A stretch of 19,614 nucleotides of DNA from Desulfobacteraceae bacterium UBA5852 (GTDB taxonomy: Bacteria > Desulfobacterota > Desulfobacteria > Desulfobacterales > UBA5852), in NCBI GenBank assembly GCA_002432195.1, contig DJGG01000280.1, forward strand, positions 4,800-24,413, written 5' to 3'. Below are positions 14,251 through 19,614 of this stretch, one piece after another (position 1 is the stretch's first letter; every line of letters starts with the position of its first letter). The notes beneath the pieces are model-generated. The model worked only from the letters and a program-made list of their open reading frames with translations. It was not told the origin of the DNA and searched no databases. Position numbers and translations under genes: made by a program.

Positions 14251-15504
14251 ATGGAACTGAAGCGTGTGGTTGTGACCGGCATGGGCGCACTGACGCCAAT
14301 TGGCAGCGATGTGCCCAGTTTCTGGGAAGGTTTGCGTTCCGGGCGCAACGGCGCAGGACCGATCACCCGTTTTGATGCCGCCAAGTTCAAGACGCGGATT
14401 GCTTGCGAGCTCAAGAATTTTGATCCCGATGCCTATCTGGACCCGAAGGAATCCAAAAAGATGGATCCTTTCACCCAATATGGGCTAGTGGCCGCCGATG
14501 AGGCCATACGTGACAGCGGCCTCAGACTTGACCACCTGGACAAAGACCGCGCGGGGGTGATCTGGGGGTCGGGAATCGGCGGCTTGCAGACCTTTCAGGA
14601 CGAGGTCCGCCGATATGCCCTGGGAGATGGTCGACCGCGCTTCAGCCCCTTCTTCGTCCCCAAGATGATCGCCGACATCTGCGCGGGCTACCTCTCCATC
14701 CGCTACGGTTTCACCGGACCTAATTTCGTGACCGTTTCCGCTTGCGCATCGGCCACCAACGCCCTGCTGGATGCCTGCAACTATATCCGCCTGGGAAAGG
14801 TGGACGTGGTGCTGTCCGGAGGATCCGAGGCTCCCATCACCGAGGCGGGATTCGGCGGCTTCAGCTCCATGAAAGCGCTGTCGGTCCGCAACGACGATCC
14901 CTTGAGGGCCTCCCGTCCCTTCGACAGGGAACGGGACGGTTTTGTCATGGGCGAGGGGGCCGGCGCCCTGGTGCTAGAAGAATTGGGACACGCCCGGCAG
15001 CGCGGGGCACGCATTCACGCCGAAGTTCTGGGAGGGGGAATGTCGGCCGATGCCTATCACATAACGGCGCCCCACCCCGAGGGTATCGGTGCCGGCAAGG
15101 TCATGCTCCACGCCCTGGCCGACGCCCGCATTGCGCCTGAATCGGTGGGCTACATCAACGCCCACGGTACGTCCACCCCGCTTGGGGATACCAGTGAGGC
15201 GCTGGCCATCGGGCGGGTCTTCGGCGTGCATGCCTACCGGCTCAACATCAGTTCCACCAAGTCCATGACCGGCCATTTGCTGGGCGCCGCCGGGGCCGTG
15301 GAGGCCATCGCCTGCATTCTGGCCCTGCAGCACCAGATCGTGCCTCCGACGATCAACTTCACCACGCCGGACGACGGCATCGACCCCGGGCTCGACTTCA
15401 CCTTCAATCTGGCCCAATCCCGAAGCCTTGAGGTCGCCATGAGCAACACCTTCGGCTTCGGCGGTCACAATGTGTCCATCATTTTCCGCCGCCGGCTGGA
15501 ATAG
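14251..15504 (+). CDS. fabF: Beta-ketoacyl-ACP synthase II (FabF type)
   Basis: The 417-residue ketosynthase catalyses condensation of malonyl-ACP with an acyl-ACP in fatty acid elongation. The active-site triad is intact: Cys165 in VSACASATNALLDA, His305 in NAHGTSTPLGD and His342 in GHLLGAAGAVEA. Lys337 and the C-terminal SNTFGFGGHN glycine loop are also present. Length and spacing agree with FabF (about 410 residues) rather than FabB. GGAGG at 14234-14238 precedes the ATG. It has its own promoter and is not next to acpP or fabG, so it may be a second, stand-alone copy serving a special acyl chain; that is inference. groES follows after 305 bases on the same strand. Confidence 0.93.
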   Translation: MELKRVVVTGMGALTPIGSDVPSFWEGLRSGRNGAGPITRFDAAKFKTRIACELKNFDPDAYLDPKESKKMDPFTQYGLVAADEAIRDSGLRLDHLDKDRAGVIWGSGIGGLQTFQDEVRRYALGDGRPRFSPFFVPKMIADICAGYLSIRYGFTGPNFVTVSACASATNALLDACNYIRLGKVDVVLSGGSEAPITEAGFGGFSSMKALSVRNDDPLRASRPFDRERDGFVMGEGAGALVLEELGHARQRGARIHAEVLGGGMSADAYHITAPHPEGIGAGKVMLHALADARIAPESVGYINAHGTSTPLGDTSEALAIGRVFGVHAYRLNISSTKSMTGHLLGAAGAVEAIACILALQHQIVPPTINFTTPDDGIDPGLDFTFNLAQSRSLEVAMSNTFGFGGHNVSIIFRRRLE

Positions 15505-15809
15505 CCGACGCCTCTCGCCTTACTTGACACCCGCCAATCTGTAATTACTAGTTCCTGGGTTAATCAGTAGATGAGCTGCCTTAGTGGTTAAGTGTCATAT
15601 TATCAGCATGTTGACGCAATACGCGCCGCAGGTGGCATGCCGGCGGGCCCTCCCGGGCAGACCCCGGCGGCCGTTTGGCTGGCGCATTGTGCATTCACGG
15701 GTGGATAGGCTCCCACGGAGCCTGGGGATCCGCAACCAGGATTGCCGGGGGTACGCACGCCCGGTCAGTTAAACCGTTACAACACTTGAGAGCAGGGAGG
15801 TAGGTCGCG
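15505..15809 (+). other. Upstream region of groES
   Basis: This 305-base gap contains a possible promoter (15524-15551), a hairpin AGGCTCC-CAC-GGAGCCT at 15707-15723 and the groES Shine-Dalgarno GGGAGG at 15795-15800. No CIRCE element (TTAGCACTC-N9-GAGTGCTAA) and no clear sigma-32 promoter were found. No coding sequence was seen. Confidence 0.45.
15524..15551 (+). promoter_or_regulatory. Possible groESL promoter
   Basis: TTGACA (15524-15529) is followed after 16 bases by TACTAG (15546-15551), a weak -10. Transcription from here would give a leader of about 250 bases before groES. A heat-shock sigma factor with a different consensus could use another site. Confidence 0.3.
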
Positions 15810-16097
15810 ATGAAATTCAAGCCCTTGCAGGACAGGATTCTGGTGAAACGGGAGGAAGAGGAACAGAAGACCGCTGGCGGCATCATTATCCCGGACACGG
15901 CCAAGGAAAAGCCCCAGAAGGGCAAGGTGGTCGCCGCGGGCCCCGGCAAGGTGAGCGACGACGGCAAGCGCCAGCCCATGGAGGTCAAGGCCGGGGACCG
16001 GGTGCTTTTCGCCAAGTACGCCGGCACCGAGATCAAGATCGATGGGGTGGAGCATATCTGCATGCGCGAAAACGACATTCTTGGAATCATCGAATAA
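15810..16097 (+). CDS. groES: Co-chaperonin GroES (10 kDa)
   Basis: The 95-residue GroES forms the heptameric lid on GroEL during ATP-driven protein folding in the cytoplasm. The N-terminal MKFKPLQDRILVKREEEEQK, the mobile-loop region with Thr-Ala-Gly-Gly-Ile-Ile-Ile-Pro, the Lys-Gly-Lys-Val-Val-Ala-Ala-Gly-Pro-Gly turn and the C-terminal ENDILGIIE are standard. GGGAGG nine bases before the ATG gives strong initiation. groEL begins 18 bases after its stop, so the two are one operon. Confidence 0.98.
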   Translation: MKFKPLQDRILVKREEEEQKTAGGIIIPDTAKEKPQKGKVVAAGPGKVSDDGKRQPMEVKAGDRVLFAKYAGTEIKIDGVEHICMRENDILGIIE

Positions 16098-16115
16098 GAA
16101 AGGGAGAACCAGGTC

Positions 16116-17744
16116 ATGCCTGCCAAAATGATTTGTCATGGTGTGGAAGCGAGGGCCCGCATGCTGGCGGGGGTGAACAAGCTGGCCGATGCCGTCAGGG
16201 TCACGTTGGGGCCCAAGGGCCGGAACGTGGTGCTGAGCAAGTCCTTCGGGTCTCCTACGGTTACCAAGGATGGCGTGACGGTGGCCAAGGAAATCGAGCT
16301 TGGCGACAAATTCGAAAACATGGGCGCCCAGATGGTCAAAGAGGTGGCCAGCAAAACCAGCGACGTGGCCGGTGACGGAACCACCACGGCCACCGTACTG
16401 GCGCGCGCCATCTACGCCGAAGGCCAGAAGCTGGTGGCCGCCGGTGCCAATCCCATGGCGCTCAAGCGGGGCATCGACAAAGGGGTGGAGGCCGCTGTCG
16501 CACACTTGCAGGGCCTTTCCAAGTCGACCAAGGATAAAAGCGAGATCGCCCAGGTGGGCACCATTTCGGCCAACGACGATGAAATGGTGGGCAAGCTGAT
16601 TTCCGAGGCCATGGAGAAAGTCGGGAAGGAAGGCGTGATCACGGTCGAAGAAGCCAAAAGCATGGAAACCACCCTCGAAGTGGTGGAGGGCATGCAGTTC
16701 GACCGCGGCTATGTGTCCCCCTACTTCGTCACCGATCCGGCCAAGATGGAAGCCGCCTTCGACGACCCCGTCATCCTGCTGCACGAAAAGAAAATCAGCA
16801 ACATGAAGGATTTGATCAAGCCCTTGGAGGAAGTCGCGCGCCAGGGGCGTGCCCTGGTGATCATTTCCGAGGACGTCGACGGGGAAGCGCTGGCCACTCT
16901 GATCGTCAACAAACTGCGGGGCATCCTGAAGGTGGCCGCCGTCAAAGCCCCGGGTTTCGGGGATCGCCGCAAAGCCATTCTTCAGGATATCGCCATCCTC
17001 ACCGGCGGGACCCTGATCGCCGAAGAGACCGGAACCAAGCTGGAAAACGTGACCCTCAAGGACTTCGGGCGCTGCAAGCGCGTGCGCATTGACAAGGACC
17101 ACACCACCATCGTGGACGGTGCCGGCAAGCGGGCCGAAATCGAGGGCCGCATCCGCCAGCTCCGCGCCCAAATCGAGGAGACCACCTCGGACTATGACCG
17201 CGAGAAGCTGCAGGAACGCCTGGCCAAAATCGTGGGCGGGGTGGCCGTCATTCACATCGGCGCCGCCACCGAAACCGAGATGAAGGAAAAGAAGGCCCGC
17301 GTCGAAGACGCCTTGAACGCCACGCGGGCGGCGGTGGAGGAAGGCATCGTTCCGGGGGGCGGCGTGGCCCTGCTGCGCTGCCTGGCGGCCCTGGACAAGG
17401 TCAAGGTGAGCGGCGAGGAGAAGGCAGGCCTATCGATTCTGCGGAAGGCCTTGAAGGAACCCCTGCGGCAGATTGCCATCAACGCCGGAGCCGAAGGCAG
17501 TGTGGTGGTGAACACCGTGCTGGAGGGCAAAAACGATTTCGGCTACAACGCGGCGACGGGTAAATTTGAAAATCTGATGGCCGCAGGGGTCATCGATCCC
17601 ACCAAGGTCGTGAGGTTCGCCTTGCAGAATGCCGCTTCGGTGGCCGGGCTGATGATCACCACTGAGGCCATGATCACCGAGAAGCCGGAAAAGAAGAAGA
17701 AATCGGCGGCGCCCATGCCCGACATGGACGACGACATGTACTGA
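16116..17744 (+). CDS. groEL: Chaperonin GroEL (60 kDa)
   Basis: The 542-residue GroEL forms the double-ring folding chamber. Family signatures are present: TLGPKGRNVVL near residue 30, the ATP-site GDGTTTATVLA near 86-96, the apical-domain segments MQFDRGYVSPYF and IISEDVDGEALATL, and IVPGGGVALLR in the equatorial domain. GAGAAC-type purines (AAAGGGAGAA) precede the ATG. The C-terminus is unusual: it ends Lys-rich, then PMPDMDDDMY, without the Gly-Gly-Met repeats that most bacterial GroELs carry into the cavity. It is otherwise full length. It shares an operon with groES and is ended by a strong intrinsic terminator. Confidence 0.98.
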   Translation: MPAKMICHGVEARARMLAGVNKLADAVRVTLGPKGRNVVLSKSFGSPTVTKDGVTVAKEIELGDKFENMGAQMVKEVASKTSDVAGDGTTTATVLARAIYAEGQKLVAAGANPMALKRGIDKGVEAAVAHLQGLSKSTKDKSEIAQVGTISANDDEMVGKLISEAMEKVGKEGVITVEEAKSMETTLEVVEGMQFDRGYVSPYFVTDPAKMEAAFDDPVILLHEKKISNMKDLIKPLEEVARQGRALVIISEDVDGEALATLIVNKLRGILKVAAVKAPGFGDRRKAILQDIAILTGGTLIAEETGTKLENVTLKDFGRCKRVRIDKDHTTIVDGAGKRAEIEGRIRQLRAQIEETTSDYDREKLQERLAKIVGGVAVIHIGAATETEMKEKKARVEDALNATRAAVEEGIVPGGGVALLRCLAALDKVKVSGEEKAGLSILRKALKEPLRQIAINAGAEGSVVVNTVLEGKNDFGYNAATGKFENLMAAGVIDPTKVVRFALQNAASVAGLMITTEAMITEKPEKKKKSAAPMPDMDDDMY

Positions 17745-17786
17745 TTGTCGGTGACCGGGGAGCTTTCCCCGCACCCCCCAGCGCCA

Positions 17787-17823
17787 CCGGCCCCCGTGGA
17801 TCCACGGGGGCCGGTTTTGTTTT
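17787..17823 (+). terminator. Rho-independent terminator of groESL
   Basis: A perfect 28-base palindrome (17787-17814, arms CCGGCCCCCGTGGA and TCCACGGGGGCCGG) is followed by TTTTGTTTT. It lies 43 bases after the groEL stop. The T-run is only on the plus-strand side, so it terminates rightward transcription. Confidence 0.9.
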
Positions 17824-17889
17824 GCGCTCCGTAGCCCCCAGGGCGCCTGCCGGCCTGCGGACCTCCAGCCGGCCTGAACGCCACCGGCG

Positions 17890-18205
17890 TCAGGGCGCTG
17901 CTTCCGGGAAGGCTTGATCGGGTCCACCCGTCAGCTTCATCCAGAGCGCTTGAGGCCGCGGGTCGGCGAAAGTGATGCGCGGGAGTCCATGGGCCAGCGG
18001 AGCCACCCGCGCGACCCATAGGCGCCAGGCGGGAAACGGCAGATCCGTTTCCCGCAGCACGCCGTCGGTTGCCCCCGGCACGGACAAGGCTTCCCGGGCA
18101 AAGCCTGGATCCTTTCTCCAAGGCCGTGAATTCCGACGTCGCGAAGCGGTACGCCAGGATATCTCCCACCGCCTCTGCGCGGATTTCCCCGCTGAAGCGT
18201 GTCAT
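17890..18205 (-). pseudogene. Small gene of unknown function, interrupted by a one-base frameshift
   Basis: Two adjacent minus-strand frames each read like parts of one protein. The first begins at ATG 18205 (MTRFSGEIRAEAVGD...) and stays plausible to Leu-Glu-Lys near 18112. The second continues from Asp-Pro-Gly-Phe-Ala-Arg to a stop at 17890, ending ...GGPDQAFPEAAP. Removing one G from AAAGGAT near 18110 joins them into a protein of about 104 residues. I recognise no family; it is rich in Trp, Pro and Arg and looks cytoplasmic. It starts 12 bases after the quinone oxidoreductase stop, so it belongs to that transcription unit. Whether the break is a real mutation, a sequencing error or recoding cannot be told from one sequence. 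Confidence 0.5.
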
Positions 18206-18217
18206 ACCGGCCAACGA

Positions 18218-19216
18218 TCACAGGGCCGTGGCGTCGGGCCGCACGGCGAGAATCACCTTGCCGAAGTTGCGATTGGCCTCGACGTAGGCATGCGCTTCGC
18301 CGGCGGCGGTGATGGGGAAGACACGGTCGATCACGGGGTTAAGCCTTCCGTCGGCGAACAGGTGCCAGAAGCGGCTGCGAAACTCCCGGGTGATGGCGAT
18401 TTTTTCGGTTGTGGGGCGGGCCCGCAGGCGGGTCCCGATGATGCGCAGGCTTTTGCCCAGCACGTGGACCAGGTCGATGGCGGCGGACCGCCCCCCCATG
18501 ACCCCGATGAGCACCAGGCGGCCATCGGGGTTGAGCAGCCGCAGGTGATCGGCCAGGTAGGGGCCACCCACGCAGTCGAGAATCAGATCCACGCCCTTCT
18601 CCCCGGCAGCCTCCGCCAGGCGGTCGGCGAAGGACGCCGCATGGTAGTCGATGGCGATGTGGGCGCCCAGTTGCCGGCAGCCGGACAGCTTGGGCTCCGA
18701 TCCGGCGGTGACGGCCACCCGGGCACCGGCCAGGACGGCCAACTGGATGGCGGCCGTACCCACCCCGCTGCCGCCGGCATGGATCAAAACGGTCTCACCG
18801 GCCTCCAGCCGGCCTTCCAGCATCAGATTGGAGAAGGCGGTCAGCCAGGCCTCGGGGACGGCCGCACCCATGGCAAACGACCAACCCGCGGGCAGCGGCA
18901 GGAGCATCTCGGGATGCACGACGGCGCGCTCGGCATACCCTCCCCCGGGGACCAGTGCGCATACCCGATCACCGGGCTTCCAGCCGCGCACCTGCCTGCC
19001 GGCTTTCAACACCACCCCGGCGGCCTCAAGCCCCAGAACGGGCGAGTCCCCCGGCGGCGGAGGGTATAAGCCCCTGGCCTGCAGAAGATCGGCCCGGTTG
19101 ACCGCCGTGGCAAAGACCTCCAACATCACGTCATGGTTCCCCATGGGAGGCTCCGCCGTGGCTTCCCATAGCAGATCCGGGCGCTTGCCGCCGCCATGGC
19201 AATGGATCGCTTGCAT
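18218..19216 (-). CDS. NAD(P)H:quinone oxidoreductase, PIG3 type (MDR superfamily)
   Basis: The 332-residue protein is a zinc-free medium-chain dehydrogenase/reductase of the quinone oxidoreductase group. The N-terminal catalytic domain has AVNRADLLQARGLYPPPPG and LGLEAAG, the signature of the PIG3/TP53I3-like subgroup. The Rossmann domain has AGGSGVGTAAIQLA at 147-160. A later segment, LDCVGGPYLADHLRLLNPDGRLVLIG when read in pieces, is typical of the cofactor domain. No structural or catalytic zinc cysteines are seen. It should reduce quinones or reactive carbonyls with NADPH. AGGAGAG before the ATG is a good Shine-Dalgarno. It lies 60 bases after the selenoprotein gene and just before the frameshifted small gene, so the three probably share a transcript with a redox-related role. 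Confidence 0.9.
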   Translation of the reverse strand: MQAIHCHGGGKRPDLLWEATAEPPMGNHDVMLEVFATAVNRADLLQARGLYPPPPGDSPVLGLEAAGVVLKAGRQVRGWKPGDRVCALVPGGGYAERAVVHPEMLLPLPAGWSFAMGAAVPEAWLTAFSNLMLEGRLEAGETVLIHAGGSGVGTAAIQLAVLAGARVAVTAGSEPKLSGCRQLGAHIAIDYHAASFADRLAEAAGEKGVDLILDCVGGPYLADHLRLLNPDGRLVLIGVMGGRSAAIDLVHVLGKSLRIIGTRLRARPTTEKIAITREFRSRFWHLFADGRLNPVIDRVFPITAAGEAHAYVEANRNFGKVILAVRPDATAL

Positions 19217-19276
19217 GCGCGTGTCTCTCCTGGTCAGCAGGTGTGTTGCCAGCTCCCGGCTGGCATTTCAGACCCG

Positions 19277-19483
19277 TCAGCTGCCGTCGTATCCAATGCT
19301 TACATGGGTGCCGTCCACGATGACCGGGACTTTGCGCTGGCCTCCGGAAAGCGCCAGCATCTCCGCCATTCGCGACGGATCCGCCTTGACGTCGACGTAG
19401 TCGTGGTTCTTGTGGGCTTCCCGAGCCCTGGTAGTGAAGGGTCAGCCGGCTTTGCCATAAATCCGAATGCGGTCGGTTTCCAT
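19277..19483 (-). CDS. Selenoprotein, glutaredoxin-like UXX-star type (in-frame UGA = Sec14)
   Basis: Translating from ATG 19483 gives METDRIRIYGKAG, then TGA (19444-19442), then PFTTRAREAHK and on without a break to TGA at 19279. Reading the first TGA as selenocysteine yields 68 residues. They have the order expected of a thioredoxin/glutaredoxin fold: beta strand (Ile-Arg-Ile-Tyr-Gly), a Sec-Pro-Phe-Thr active site in the CxxC position, a helix, then Val-Pro-Val-Ile-Val with the cis-proline, and a final Ile-Gly-Tyr-Asp-Gly. This pattern matches my recollection of the UXX-star (seleno)protein family 1. AAAGGAGG stands three bases before the ATG. A hairpin GGGCT-CGGGA-AGCCC (19428-19414) begins 13 bases after the UGA, with its loop 18 bases after, as expected of a bacterial SECIS. 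It is probably a thiol/selenol redox protein co-transcribed with the quinone oxidoreductase gene. Substrate unknown. Confidence 0.85.
19414..19428 (-). promoter_or_regulatory. Candidate bacterial SECIS hairpin
   Basis: On the minus strand, GGGCT pairs with AGCCC around the loop CGGGA, inside the coding sequence. The loop starts 18 bases after the in-frame UGA and has G as its second base, both features known for bacterial SECIS elements read by SelB. CTT (19439-19437) and AAG (19411-19409) could extend the stem below an internal loop. Confidence 0.6.
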
Positions 19484-19567
19484 GAGCCTCCTTTCGGCAC
19501 CCGGTCCGGGGGGTCTGCCCCGCTCCGCGCTCGTCCTATCGTGCGCAAGGAGGGCGCCTTTCGGGGT

Positions 19568-19614
19568 TAGCAGCCTGTGAATAAACTGCGCCTCAGGCTG
19601 AAATGTCCCGCCGA
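19568..19614 (-). repeat. Partial copy of interspersed inverted-repeat element
   Basis: From TAGCAGCCTGTGAATAAAC at 19568-19586 to the window end, the sequence matches the reverse complement of the right end of the complete copy (1746-1787) at 38 of 42 positions. The terminal repeat here has TTATTCACA instead of TTATCCACA, still within the DnaA-box consensus TTATNCACA. The rest of the copy lies outside the window. The gap 19484-19567 before the selenoprotein gene holds only its ribosome binding site. Confidence 0.75.

Noticed and set aside
15777..17255. A 492-codon open frame antisense to groEL
   Set aside because: It mirrors the codon structure of groEL in GC-rich DNA and shows no ribosome binding site or protein-like motifs.
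19277..19279. Second UGA of the selenoprotein gene as another Sec codon
   Set aside because: The next codons run into another UGA two codons later, there is no suitable hairpin, and the family ends at about this length.
19300..19548. An 82-codon minus-strand frame overlapping the selenoprotein gene
   Set aside because: It is Arg/Pro/Ser/Thr-rich with no family likeness; the other frame gives a recognisable protein once UGA is read as Sec.
1..19614. CRISPR array, tRNA, rRNA, intact insertion sequence or prophage genes
   Set aside because: No regular short repeats, no cloverleaf, no rRNA-like segment and no transposase, integrase or phage protein was recognised.

Overview
The window looks like a chromosomal segment of a GC-rich, Gram-negative Desulfobacterota (deltaproteobacterial, probably Desulfobacterales-like) bacterium. 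This is inferred from four things: the run lpxC / DUF4390 / ntrY / ntrX / rsmD / coaD, a TIGR04211-type SH3 membrane protein, a LysR regulator resembling the selenium-metabolism group, and a short UGA-containing selenoprotein gene. lpxC shows that the cell makes lipid A.

Layout. Positions 1-49 hold the end of an interspersed repeat, followed by a DUF1178 gene (-) and a divergent SH3/coiled-coil/TM protein gene (+). The stop codon of that gene lies in the edge of a complete copy of the same repeat (about 1632-1792). Next are pcm (+) and, convergent to it, a seven-gene minus-strand run from 10151 down to 2812: lpxC, DUF4390, ntrY, ntrX, rsmD, coaD, lysR. A TTGCTC-N17-TATAGT promoter in front of lpxC probably drives it. 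comM (+) diverges from lpxC and faces a cyclic-nucleotide-binding protein gene (-). Two small uncharacterised genes follow (87 aa +, 74 aa -), then a fabF-type ketosynthase gene, groES and groEL (+), ended by a strong intrinsic terminator.

The right end carries a minus-strand group. First is a selenoprotein gene of the glutaredoxin-like UXX-star type, with an in-frame UGA at codon 14, a suitable hairpin just downstream and a strong Shine-Dalgarno; ordinary ORF calling misses it. Then come a PIG3-type quinone oxidoreductase gene and a small gene that is readable only across a one-base frameshift. The window closes in a third, partial copy of the repeat.

The most interesting signals are the hidden selenoprotein gene (with a selenium-type LysR gene about 15 kb away) and the three-copy inverted-repeat element whose ends each contain a DnaA-box match. 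Others are a strong promoter driving a roughly 250-nt structured leader, a GAFAGA variant of the sigma-54 contact loop in the NtrX-like protein, and the frameshifted small gene. No tRNA, rRNA, CRISPR array or transposase gene was found.
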